Source: Acidimicrobiales bacterium
GTDB taxonomy: Bacteria; Actinomycetota; Acidimicrobiia; Acidimicrobiales; Bog-793
NCBI GenBank assembly: GCA_030037405.1
Contig: JASHRK010000321.1
Location: 1 to 23,340 of the forward strand
Length of the DNA stretch: 23,340 nucleotides
Direction of reading: 5' to 3'
The notes below the pieces were generated by a model, which did no database searches, was not told where the DNA came from, and saw only the letters and a list, made by a program, of their open reading frames with translations. Every line of letters starts with the position of its first letter. The first letter of the stretch is position 1. This document shows, piece by piece, positions 14,682 to 22,245 of the stretch. The translations under genes and the position numbers were made by a program.

Positions 14682-15500
14682 GTGCCAGAAGACGGCTCGA
14701 CCAGCCTGACGCGTGCCATCGCCCTGTTGAACGCACTGGGATCGCCCGCCGCCACAGGCGATGACGGCCTCGGCGTCGTCCAGCTCGCTCGTTTGATCGG
14801 GCGGGAGAAGACGCAGGTCTCACGAACTCTCAAGACGCTCGCCGAGGCAGGGCTCGTGACCCGCGACCCGGACACCCTGCGCTACCGGATCGGATGGCGC
14901 GTCTTCACGCTGGCCGCCGGCGCAGCCGACCAACAGCTCCTCGCTCTTACGCCGCGCGTGCTCCGCCAGCTCGTCGCCCGCGTCCATGAGTGCGCCCACC
15001 TCTCGGTGCTCGAGGGGCGCGGCCTCCTCACGCTCATGTCGGAGAGCCCCGGCTGGTCGATCCAGGCCGTGCCCTGGGTCGGGCGCATCGCTCCCCTCCA
15101 CTGCACCTCTGCTGGACGCGCCCTGCTCTTCGACCACACCGACTCCGAGGTACGGTCGCTCCTGGAGGGGGCGGACCTCTCCGCCGGGGGACCGAACGCG
15201 CCCAGGACTGTCGACGAGGTGCTGAGCAGGCTGCACCAGGCTCAGCGTCGCGGCTACGTGGTCCTGAACGAGGAGTTCGAAACGGGCCACGTCGCCGTCG
15301 CAGCCCCCGTGCGTGACTTTCGCGGGCGCGTAGTGGCGGCCCTCAACATCTCCGCCCCGAAGTTTCGTTTCGGCCGATCGCTCCCCCGAGCGGCCCGTGA
15401 GATCAAGACCGCCGCCGACCAGCTTTCCCGCGCTCTCGCCGGTAGCAGCGACGAGAGCTCGCCCGGCGACTCAGACGAGGAGAGGCGGAGGACTTCATGA
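14682..15500 (+). CDS. IclR-family transcriptional regulator
   Basis: A 272-aa two-domain repressor or activator. The N-terminal winged helix-turn-helix runs over about residues 8-75 (LTRAIALLNAL; LARLIGREKTQVSRTLKTL as the HTH core; AGLVTRD as the wing). The C-terminal effector domain has the family motifs LSVLEGRGLLTL, PLHCTSAGRALLF, RGYVVLNEEFETG and VAAPVRDFRGRVVAALN. The effector is usually a small aromatic or sugar-derived acid. GTG 14682 is preferred because it fits a leaderless promoter and the usual short tail before the HTH; GTG 14661 would add 7 residues. It overlaps the enolase-superfamily gene by 4 bp (ATGA), so it probably controls that enzyme and its own expression. Confidence 0.9.
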   Translation: MPEDGSTSLTRAIALLNALGSPAATGDDGLGVVQLARLIGREKTQVSRTLKTLAEAGLVTRDPDTLRYRIGWRVFTLAAGAADQQLLALTPRVLRQLVARVHECAHLSVLEGRGLLTLMSESPGWSIQAVPWVGRIAPLHCTSAGRALLFDHTDSEVRSLLEGADLSAGGPNAPRTVDEVLSRLHQAQRRGYVVLNEEFETGHVAVAAPVRDFRGRVVAALNISAPKFRFGRSLPRAAREIKTAADQLSRALAGSSDESSPGDSDEERRRTS

Positions 15501-16630
15501 GCAGGGTGGAGGTAAGGACGCGGGTGGTGGAGGTTCCTGTCCGCCGTCGGACGCGCATCTCCACCAGAGTCCTCGCCCAACGCCAGTACCTGCTCGTCGA
15601 CGTGAGCACTCCCGAGGGCACGGGGACCGGGTACGCCTACGCGGGCACGACTGGCGGGCGCCTCCTCGCAGCGGCGGTAGAGGAGGTCCTTGGGCCTGTC
15701 GTGTCGCTCGGGATGGCGGACTCCATCGAAGAGATCTGGGCTCGTATGTACCAGGAGAGCCTTCTCCTCGGCAGGCGAGGAGCCCTGCTGCGGGCGATGA
15801 GCGCTATCGACATCGCCCTCTGGGACCGTCACGCCAAGGTGTGCGGGGTGCCGCTCGCAGTGCTCCTCGGAGGATCGGTGGGCAAGCCCGTGCCCGCCTA
15901 TGCCTCCGGCGGCTACTACCGGCCTGACGACGGCCCCTTCGAGCAGGTGGTCGTCGACGAGGTCGTCGCCGACCGGAAGGCAGGCTTCAAAGACCACAAG
16001 ATCAAGGTCGGTGGCCTTCCCCTCGACGACGACGCCACCCGCGTGGCCGCCGCCGCCGGCGCCATCGGAGGCGACGGACGCCTCGCCCTCGACGCCAACA
16101 ACGCCTACACGAGTGTCGAAGAGGCCGCCAGGGCGGCTCGCGCCTTCGAGCGCGCCGCCGGCGAGCTCGGTCTGTGGTGGTTCGAGGAGCCGCTCCCGCC
16201 AGACGACGTCGCCGGCCACGCCAGACTGGCGAGGACGATCGAGACTCCCGTCGCCACGGGCGAGATCCACCAGACGCGTTGGGAGTTCGCTCAGCTCATC
16301 GAAGAGCGAGCCGCTGCCGTGCTCCAGCCGGACGCCGGCGTGATCGGGGGCGTGAGCGAGTGGCTCCGGGTGGCGCACGCCGCTTCCGCCTTTGGGCTCG
16401 GGATCGCGCCCCACTGGCACGCCAACCTCCATGCTCATCTCGCGGCGGCGGTGACGGGCGTCATCGCCGTCGAGCACTTCTCCCTCGAGAAGGACATCTA
16501 CAACTTCGAGCTCCTCCTCACCGAGGACACGCGCCTCGACGTGCGCGACGGTGCTGCTCACCTGAGCGGGCGACCGGGTATCGGCATCGAGTACGACGAG
16601 GCGGCAGTCCGCCGCTACGAGCTGCGCTGA
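15497..16630 (+). CDS. Enolase-superfamily (mandelate racemase/muconate lactonizing type) enzyme
   Basis: A 377-aa enzyme that abstracts the alpha proton of a carboxylate bound to Mg, leading to dehydration, racemization or lactonization. The N-terminal capping domain is about 1-130. In the barrel, KIKVGG gives the KxK pair (K168, K170). Metal ligands are D199 (LALDAN), E230 (WWFEEPL) and E256 (VATGEI). The general-acid/base dyad is D279 (QPDAG) and H306 (APHWHAN). With both KxK and the Asp-His dyad it belongs to the mandelate racemase subgroup, where sugar-acid dehydratases and racemases are common. Translation is coupled to the IclR gene. Two aldo/keto reductases converge on it. The substrate, perhaps an aldonate, cannot be fixed by sequence alone. 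Confidence 0.88.
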   Translation: MSRVEVRTRVVEVPVRRRTRISTRVLAQRQYLLVDVSTPEGTGTGYAYAGTTGGRLLAAAVEEVLGPVVSLGMADSIEEIWARMYQESLLLGRRGALLRAMSAIDIALWDRHAKVCGVPLAVLLGGSVGKPVPAYASGGYYRPDDGPFEQVVVDEVVADRKAGFKDHKIKVGGLPLDDDATRVAAAAGAIGGDGRLALDANNAYTSVEEAARAARAFERAAGELGLWWFEEPLPPDDVAGHARLARTIETPVATGEIHQTRWEFAQLIEERAAAVLQPDAGVIGGVSEWLRVAHAASAFGLGIAPHWHANLHAHLAAAVTGVIAVEHFSLEKDIYNFELLLTEDTRLDVRDGAAHLSGRPGIGIEYDEAAVRRYELR

Positions 16631-16667
16631 AAAGGGCGGGCTCAGAGGAGCACCCGTAGAGCGCGAG

Positions 16668-16681
16668 CGGCCTTCAGGCCG
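16668..16681. terminator. Hairpin between convergent genes
   Basis: CGGCC-TTCA-GGCCG gives a 5-bp GC stem with a UUCA-type loop, in the 60-bp gap between the enolase-superfamily gene and the leftward aldo/keto reductase. Position suits a two-way terminator, but neither side carries a T-run. Confidence 0.3.
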
Positions 16682-16690
16682 GCGCGAGAT

Positions 16691-17659
16691 TCAGTGACCG
16701 GCGATTGTGTGGGGCTCGTAGGGCTCCTCGAGGCGAGACACTTCCCCCTCGGTGAGCTCGAGCTCGAGCGAGCCGAGGGCGTCCGTGAGATGGTCGGCCC
16801 GGGTGACACCGACGATCGGAGCGGTAACGACGGGGTGGTGCAGCAACCATGCGAGCGCCACCTGAGCCCGCGTGACGCCTCGGTTCGCGGCCACCTCGGC
16901 CACCCTGGCGACGACGGAGCTGTCCCCCGGGCGGTAGAGCTCCCTTCCGAACTCGTCGGTCTCGCTCCGCGCCGTGGCCGCGTCCCAGTCGCGCGTGAGC
17001 CTGCCGCGGGCGAGAGGGCTCCATGGGATGACGCCTACGCCGCGGTCGGCGCAGAGCGGCAGCATCTCGCGCTCCTCCTCCCGGTAGAGGAGGTTGTAGT
17101 GGTCCTGCATGGTGACGAACTTCGAGAGGCCCTCGATCTCGGAGGTGTAGAGCATCTTCGAGAACTGCCAGGCGTACATCGACGAAGCTCCGATGTAGCG
17201 CGCCTTGCCTGCGCTCACCACGTCGTCGAGAGCCTCGAGCGTCTCCTCGACGGGGGTCTGCGGATCGAAACGATGGATCTGGTACAAGTCCACGTAGTCG
17301 GTCCTGAGCCGTCTCAGGCTGTTGTCGATCTCGGCGAGGATCGCCTTTCGCGAGAGGCCCTGGCCGTTCGGCCCGGGACGCATCCGACCGCGCACCTTCG
17401 TCGCCAGCACGATCTCGTCGCGCCGTGCGAGCTCGCCGAGGACGCCACCGACGATCTCTTCGCTCGTGCCGTCGGAGTAGACGTTTGCGGTGTCGAAGAA
17501 ATTGACGCCGTTCTCGAGGGCGAGACGAAGGATTGGGCGGGCGGCGTCCTCGTCCAGAGACCAGGGATGCGCACCTCTCTCCGGCACTCCGAAGCTCATG
17601 CAGCCGAGGCAGATCGGGGACACGTCGACCCCGGTCGACCCCAACTTCACGTACCTCAC
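16691..17659 (-). CDS. Aldo/keto reductase, first of a tandem pair by position
   Basis: A 322-aa NADPH-dependent oxidoreductase with a TIM barrel. The catalytic tetrad is complete: D56 and Y61 (FFDTANVYSDG), K88 (ATKVR), H129 (LYQIHRFD). The cofactor end is seen in VIPWSPLARGRL and APIVGVTRADHL. It starts at the GTG at 17659, which overlaps the stop of the upstream aldo/keto reductase by 4 bp (GTGA), so both come from one leftward transcript. It resembles the YajO/Gcy-type reductases that act on small aldehydes and ketones. Converging with an MR/MLE enzyme, it may reduce or oxidize a sugar-derived intermediate, but that link is by location only. Confidence 0.88.
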   Translation of the reverse strand: MRYVKLGSTGVDVSPICLGCMSFGVPERGAHPWSLDEDAARPILRLALENGVNFFDTANVYSDGTSEEIVGGVLGELARRDEIVLATKVRGRMRPGPNGQGLSRKAILAEIDNSLRRLRTDYVDLYQIHRFDPQTPVEETLEALDDVVSAGKARYIGASSMYAWQFSKMLYTSEIEGLSKFVTMQDHYNLLYREEEREMLPLCADRGVGVIPWSPLARGRLTRDWDAATARSETDEFGRELYRPGDSSVVARVAEVAANRGVTRAQVALAWLLHHPVVTAPIVGVTRADHLTDALGSLELELTEGEVSRLEEPYEPHTIAGH

Positions 17660-18591
17660 TGTGCTGCCACCGTTCCCAGGCGGCGCTTGGCTTCTTCGTA
17701 GAGCTCGGCCGGAAGGGGCCCTGCCTCGGCCACGGCAACGTTCGCCCGCAGGTGATCAATGCTGGATGTGCCGACGATGGTGCTCGAGAGGCTCGGGTGG
17801 CTGAGAGTGAAGCGGAGCACGAACTCGAGGGCGCTCATCTCCCCGAGGATCTCCTCGATGCCGGAGGTCTCCCAGCGCCTTCGAGCCTCGCCCTCGCCAA
17901 GCCCGAGCGGCCCGTTGCCCCAGTCCTTGTCCTCCGCCGGAGCCCCACGGGCGATCCCACCACGGATGAGCGTCCCAGCTCCGGCGGTGGCCGCCTCCGT
18001 TATGAGGTCCTCGTGCTCTCGTTGCACGGCCGAGTAGGGGATCTGGAAGACGTCGAAGGCAGCCATGGCGATGTGGTCGGGGAGATGGGGAAGCGTTCCC
18101 GACATCCCTATGAACCGGACCTTGCCCTCGTGGCGGAGAGTCTCGAGAGTCTCGAGCGTCTCGTCCGCCTCCAGCTGGGCGCGGCTCGGGGAGATGTGGA
18201 CCTGGAGGAGATCGAGACGATCGGTGGCGAGGCGCCGGAGGCTCTGCTCGACGCCGGCACGGATGTTCTCGCGCCCGTAGTCGTGAGGATACGGCAGCGT
18301 CGCGCCGGCAGGCGGCTCGAGAGGGCACCCGCACTTGGAAGCGAGGAAGTACTCGTCACGCCGGTGGGAGAGGTAGCGGCCTATGAGCGCCTCGCTGGGG
18401 CCGTAGTCGATAGAGGTGTCGATCAGGTTGATCCCTTCGTCGAGGACGGCATTGAGGACCCGGCCCGCCTCCTCGTCCTCGATCGCCGGCCCTCTCGGCT
18501 CGCCTCGCAGCTCCATAGACCCGTAGCCAAGGATCGTCACGTCGGCTCCGGTCCGTCCAAGCGCACGCCTCTCGATAGCCATGAGTGGCAC
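17656..18591 (-). CDS. Aldo/keto reductase, upstream member of the pair
   Basis: A 311-aa aldo/keto reductase with D58 and Y63 (LIDTSIDYGPSE), K86 (LASKCG) and H132 (LQVHIS), so the tetrad is present. The N-terminus ERRALGRTGADVTILGYGSMEL and the AKVRFIG-like strand (KVRFIGMSG) are typical. TPIVGT-type ending is seen as STIVGTSSIDHL. It differs from its neighbour in having a tight CGCP turn after the catalytic Lys and a shorter C-terminal half. GTG 18591 is preferred because GGAG lies 5 nt upstream; ATG 18582 has no such signal. It leads a two-gene operon and is divergent from the PIG-V-like gene. Confidence 0.87.
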   Translation of the reverse strand: MPLMAIERRALGRTGADVTILGYGSMELRGEPRGPAIEDEEAGRVLNAVLDEGINLIDTSIDYGPSEALIGRYLSHRRDEYFLASKCGCPLEPPAGATLPYPHDYGRENIRAGVEQSLRRLATDRLDLLQVHISPSRAQLEADETLETLETLRHEGKVRFIGMSGTLPHLPDHIAMAAFDVFQIPYSAVQREHEDLITEAATAGAGTLIRGGIARGAPAEDKDWGNGPLGLGEGEARRRWETSGIEEILGEMSALEFVLRFTLSHPSLSSTIVGTSSIDHLRANVAVAEAGPLPAELYEEAKRRLGTVAAQ

Positions 18592-18791
18592 GCTATCTCC
18601 GTGGGAAGAGGTCGGGAGACGGGAACGTCGCTCCTCGGGGAAGGCTGCTCCGACGAGGGCGGCGCATGCACGGACCGAGGCACGCCGTGACGGCGCGCCT
18701 TACAGTGGTGTTACGAACGAGCGCATGTACGCCTTAGGCTCGATGACATGAAGCGGGGCTTCGGTCACTGCGGGATGAAGCGGGTCGTCGC
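18592..18791. other. Intergenic region between divergent genes
   Basis: No gene is seen in these 200 bp. An 8-bp palindrome GGCGCGCC is present near 18691-18698. A weak promoter toward the right may be TTACGA (18711-18716), an 18-nt spacer and TAGGCT (18735-18740). No clear leftward promoter and no ribosome-binding site for the ATG at 18792 are visible. Confidence 0.35.
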
Positions 18792-20057
18792 ATGACGAGG
18801 GAGGCGCCGACCCTCGAGGAGCTCTCGGTCGACATCCCCTCCATCGTTCCGATGCAGGGCGTCTACGAGCTCGAACGACCGGTCGAGAGGTCGGTCGGGA
18901 CGGAGGAGGCGCGCCGTTCGCCCTTGAGGGCGGGGATGCTCTCCACCACCTGGTCACGGATGTACGCGCCGGCCGTGTACGCCGGCTCTCGGATCGCCGT
19001 CCTCGTCATCGCCGGGGCCGTCGCCCTCCTCTCGCACCACAGCGTCGGTTCTGAGCTCGAGGCCTTCGACGGTCAGTGGTATCTCCGGCTCGCCGCGCAC
19101 GGCTACCCGACACATCCGACGACGACACAGTCGACGCTGGGTTTCTTCCCGCTCTACCCCCTGGCCATCAGGGCGGCGGAATGGCTCCTTGCCTCGGCGC
19201 CCGCCACCGCCGCCCTCATCCTTTCCCTCCTCGGCGGTCTCGTGGCGACAGTGCTCGTTCAAAGACTCGCCACCGCTTGGTGGGGAGAGCGAACGGCCCG
19301 GCGCGCGACGCTCCTGTTCGCCCTCTTCCCCGGCTCGATCGTCTTCTCGATGGCGTACTCGGAATGCCTCACGCTCCCGCTCGTGCTCGGGTGTCTCCTG
19401 TGCTTGCGGACACGGCGCTTCGTCCTCGCCGGGCTGCTCGCCGGCCTCGCCACGGCAGTGGAACCGGTCGCCCTCGCCTTCGTCGTCGCCTGCGCCATGG
19501 CGGCGTACCACGAGCTCCGGACACGAGGCTGGCACGACAGGGAGGCGCTCTCGAGCCTCTCCGCCCCGCTGCTCTCCACCCTTGGCATCGGTGCCTTCGC
19601 CGTCTTCCTCTGGTGCTGGACAGGTACGCCCTTTGCCGCCTTCACTGCGCAACATGCAGGCTGGTTCCAGCAGGCGGACCCCCTCGGGATATTCGGCACC
19701 CACGTCGCTCGGGAGTTGATCGCCCACCCGAGCGACGTGCTCAATTACCTCCTGACCTGGAACCTCTGGAACGGGATCGGGGGGGCGGTGTTTCTCCTGT
19801 GCTCTCTCTTCGCCCTCAGGCGAGTGCGTCACGAGGTATCGCGAGGTGCGATCGCCTGCTGTGTCAGCGTCGCCGTCATGACCTTGTGGTCGGTCATGAC
19901 GCCACCGAACGCCCGCATGACCCTGGTCGCCGTCCCCGCCGTCATCGTCTGGGCGAGGCGCCTCTCAGGATGGCGTCTCGGGACCTTCATCGCCGCCGAG
20001 GCGGCCTTGTTCGTCGTGATGAGTGCCGCCACCCTCTCGGGTCACATGCTCCCCTGA
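18792..20057 (+). CDS. PIG-V-like polytopic membrane mannosyltransferase
   Basis: A 421-aa membrane protein with many hydrophobic helices starting near residue 60. The first external loop has AFDGQWYLRLAAHGYP (D93, W96), then GFFPLYP (117-123) and FPGSIVFSMAYSE, matching the GPI-mannosyltransferase 2 (PIG-V) family, which in bacteria is expected to add mannose from polyprenyl-phosphate mannose to envelope acceptors. The first ~55 residues are hydrophilic and acidic, an extension not needed by the fold; later starts (ATG 18852 and ATG 18936) would remove part of it, so the true start is open. The last 93 bases overlap the 3' end of the convergent alcohol dehydrogenase frame. Confidence 0.8.
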   Translation: MTREAPTLEELSVDIPSIVPMQGVYELERPVERSVGTEEARRSPLRAGMLSTTWSRMYAPAVYAGSRIAVLVIAGAVALLSHHSVGSELEAFDGQWYLRLAAHGYPTHPTTTQSTLGFFPLYPLAIRAAEWLLASAPATAALILSLLGGLVATVLVQRLATAWWGERTARRATLLFALFPGSIVFSMAYSECLTLPLVLGCLLCLRTRRFVLAGLLAGLATAVEPVALAFVVACAMAAYHELRTRGWHDREALSSLSAPLLSTLGIGAFAVFLWCWTGTPFAAFTAQHAGWFQQADPLGIFGTHVARELIAHPSDVLNYLLTWNLWNGIGGAVFLLCSLFALRRVRHEVSRGAIACCVSVAVMTLWSVMTPPNARMTLVAVPAVIVWARRLSGWRLGTFIAAEAALFVVMSAATLSGHMLP

Positions 20058-21101
20058 CGCCGGAGGGTGGTCTTTGCCACCCGGGGCGTCGACCATCAGG
20101 ACAGCGGCGCCCCTGACGCGATCGCCGGCGAGGTCTCCGAGCGCCTCGTTGGCGGCATCGAAGGGGTAGCTCGTCGTCACCACCTCGATGCCGATCCTCG
20201 AAGCGAGCTCGAGGAACTCCCTGCCATCGCTTCGCGTGTTGGCCGTCACGCTTCGCATCGTGCGCTCCTCGAAGAGGTGGTCGGCGTAGTCGAGCGAAGG
20301 GATGTCACTCAGATGGATGCCGGCTATAGCGAGCGTCCCCCCTCGCTCCAGGGCGGCAAGGCAGTGCGGCACCAGGTCGCCGGCAGGAGCGAAGAGGATG
20401 GCGGCATCGAGGGGCTCCGGCGGGAGCTCGTAAGCCGACCCGGCGCTCGATGCCCCGAGCTCGAGGGCGAGGGCGCGGGCCTCGGCTGACCGTGTCAGGA
20501 CATGGACTGTCGCACCCTCGGCGAGAGCGACCTGAGCCGCCAGGTGGGCGGAGGCGCCGAAACCGTAGATCCCGAGCCGCCCGCCCGGCGGGAGCTCACT
20601 TCGGCGAAGTGCCCGGTAGCCGATGATCCCGGCACACAGCAGTGGGGCAGCCACCCCGTCCTCCAGCTCTGGCGGAAGCCTGTAGACGTAGTCCTCACGG
20701 GCGACGACGTACTCGGCATAGCCGCCGTCACGGTCCCATCCCGTGAACTCGGGGCTCCTGCAGAGGTTCTCGCGGCCCTCCCGGCAGAAACGGCACGCAC
20801 CGCAAGTCCTCGCCAGCCATGGCACGCCGACGCGGTCATCGACCTCGAGCCTCCCTGCGGTCCTCGGACCGAGAAGGTCAACCCTCCCGACGACCTCGTG
20901 CCCGGGGACGATGAGGCGATGCCGCGGCTCGAGGTCACCCTCGGCGAGGTGCAGGTCGGTGCGGCAGACTCCGCAGGCGCTCACCCGGACCCGTACTTCC
21001 CCTTCGGCCGGGGAAGGCAAGGGACGTTCGATCCGCACCAGGGGGTGGGAGTCGATCGGCCCCGGTCGATCGACGGCGAAGGCACGCATCGTCTCGCTCA
21101 T
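19965..21101 (-). CDS. Zinc-dependent alcohol dehydrogenase (MDR family)
   Basis: A 378-aa medium-chain dehydrogenase. Catalytic zinc ligands are C46 (GVCRTDLH), H68 (PGHE) and C156 (LLCAG). The structural zinc is held by C100, C103, C106 and C114 (CGACRFC, ENLC). The nucleotide-binding turn is IYGFGASAH (178-186). The form resembles AdhA-like enzymes (LIVPGHEVVGRV, GGYAEYVVAREDY). It oxidizes or reduces a small alcohol or aldehyde. The ATG at 21101 gives MSETMRAFAV; ATG 21089 gives the family-like MRAFAV and may be the real start. The fold should end near GAAVLMVD (~338). The remaining 40 residues, rich in Gly, His, Asp and Glu, are read antisense to the PIG-V-like gene and look like run-on past a lost stop. 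Confidence 0.88.
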   Translation of the reverse strand: MSETMRAFAVDRPGPIDSHPLVRIERPLPSPAEGEVRVRVSACGVCRTDLHLAEGDLEPRHRLIVPGHEVVGRVDLLGPRTAGRLEVDDRVGVPWLARTCGACRFCREGRENLCRSPEFTGWDRDGGYAEYVVAREDYVYRLPPELEDGVAAPLLCAGIIGYRALRRSELPPGGRLGIYGFGASAHLAAQVALAEGATVHVLTRSAEARALALELGASSAGSAYELPPEPLDAAILFAPAGDLVPHCLAALERGGTLAIAGIHLSDIPSLDYADHLFEERTMRSVTANTRSDGREFLELASRIGIEVVTTSYPFDAANEALGDLAGDRVRGAAVLMVDAPGGKDHPPASGEHVTREGGGTHHDEQGRLGGDEGPETPS

Positions 21102-21116
21102 AGCACCGTTACTATG
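21099..21116. promoter_or_regulatory. Symmetric element between divergent starts, possible leaderless promoters
   Basis: CATAG (21099-21103) and CTATG (21112-21116) form a perfect 5-bp inverted repeat. Rightward, TACTAT (21110-21115) has the key -10 bases and would start transcription at about 21122, the GTG of the methyltransferase gene. Leftward, the mirror sequence TGCTAT (21105-21100) would start near 21093, next to the ATG at 21089. No convincing -35 boxes are seen. Confidence 0.35.
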
Positions 21117-21121
21117 CCGCC

Positions 21122-22243
21122 GTGCCAGTGACCGCCCGCGCAGAGCACGTCGGGAGCCTCTTGCGGCCTCCCGAGCTGCTCGAGGCACGCCGCCGTCTCG
21201 CAGACGGTGGTATCGAACCGGCCGAGTTCAAGAAGATCGAAGACGGAGCTGTCCGCCAGGTCGTCGACATGCAGGAGGGGGTCGGCTTCCCTCTCCTCAC
21301 CGACGGCGAGCTGCGCCGGGAGTCCTTCCAGAGCTCGCTCACAGAGTCCGTCGCCGGCTTCACCGGAGTGAGCATCGACGCCTGGCTCTGGGGGGCCTGG
21401 CACTCGGAGGTGGTGGGCGACCTGACGGTCGAGCGCCCGGCGGGCCTTGCCGTGGTCGAGCGGATGAAGCGCCACCGGAGCCTTGCCGCGGAGGACTTCA
21501 CCTACCTTCGCTCGGCGACAGATCGGCCGACGAAGGTGACGCTGCCCAGCCCGAGCCTGTTCGCCAACCTCTTCTCGCCGGAGGCCTCGCGGGATGCATA
21601 CGCCGATCTGGACGACTTTCTCTCCGACGTCGTCGACGTTCTCGCCACCGAAGTGCGCGAGCTCCATCGCCTCGGCTGCACCTACGTGCAGCTCGACGCT
21701 CCCCACTACCCACTGCTGGTGGACCCGGTGTGGCGCGCCTTCTACGAGGGCCGGGGCTGGGAGGCGGACCGTTGGCTCGCCTACGGGATCGAGCTGGACA
21801 ATGCCGTCATATCGGCAGCCCCGTCGTCGATGACCTTCGGCTTCCATCTCTGCAGGGGGAACCAGGGGAGTCGCTGGCTCGTCACCGGCGGCTATGAGGC
21901 CATCGCCGGCCCGGTGTTTACGAAAGTTGGCGCGGACAGGTTCCTTCTCGAGTACGACGACGAGCGGTCCGGCGGTTTCGAGCCGCTCGAGCTCATCCCT
22001 GAAGACCGCGTCGTCGTACTCGGGCTCGTCACGACGAAGGTGCCGGCTCTCGAGCGGCCCGAGACCCTCCTGTCGAGGATCGACGGGGCGTCGAAGCTCG
22101 TAGCCCGCGAGCAGCTGGCGGTCGGGACGCAGTGCGGTTTCTCGACCTCGGTCGTCGGCAATGCCCTCTCGATCGAGGAGGAGCGGCGCAAGCTGGCGCT
22201 CCTCGTCGAGGTCGCCGGCACGGCATTCGGCACGGCCGGCTGA
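21122..22243 (+). CDS. Stand-alone MetE C-terminal-type (cobalamin-independent) methyltransferase
   Basis: A 373-aa protein of the UROD/MetE-like barrel family, lacking the N-terminal half of full MetE. It begins with the typical HVGSLLRP (9-16) and TDGELRRESF (60-69). The zinc-thiolate site is recognizable as HLCRGN (H242, C244), E277 (LLEYDDER) and C338 (TQCGFSTS). D192 (QLDAP) lies at the expected substrate position. Such short forms may transfer methyl groups from donors other than methyltetrahydrofolate triglutamate, or demethylate small compounds; which applies here is unknown. GTG 21122 has no Shine-Dalgarno and may be translated leaderless. The acyl-CoA dehydrogenase start follows 2 nt after the stop, so the two genes form an operon. 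Confidence 0.85.
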   Translation: MPVTARAEHVGSLLRPPELLEARRRLADGGIEPAEFKKIEDGAVRQVVDMQEGVGFPLLTDGELRRESFQSSLTESVAGFTGVSIDAWLWGAWHSEVVGDLTVERPAGLAVVERMKRHRSLAAEDFTYLRSATDRPTKVTLPSPSLFANLFSPEASRDAYADLDDFLSDVVDVLATEVRELHRLGCTYVQLDAPHYPLLVDPVWRAFYEGRGWEADRWLAYGIELDNAVISAAPSSMTFGFHLCRGNQGSRWLVTGGYEAIAGPVFTKVGADRFLLEYDDERSGGFEPLELIPEDRVVVLGLVTTKVPALERPETLLSRIDGASKLVAREQLAVGTQCGFSTSVVGNALSIEEERRKLALLVEVAGTAFGTAG

Positions 22244-22245
22244 TC

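Noticed and set aside
13319..14875. 518-codon minus-strand frame over the DUF6282 gene and flanks
   Set aside because: It crosses two real genes and an intergenic gap and has no domain signature.
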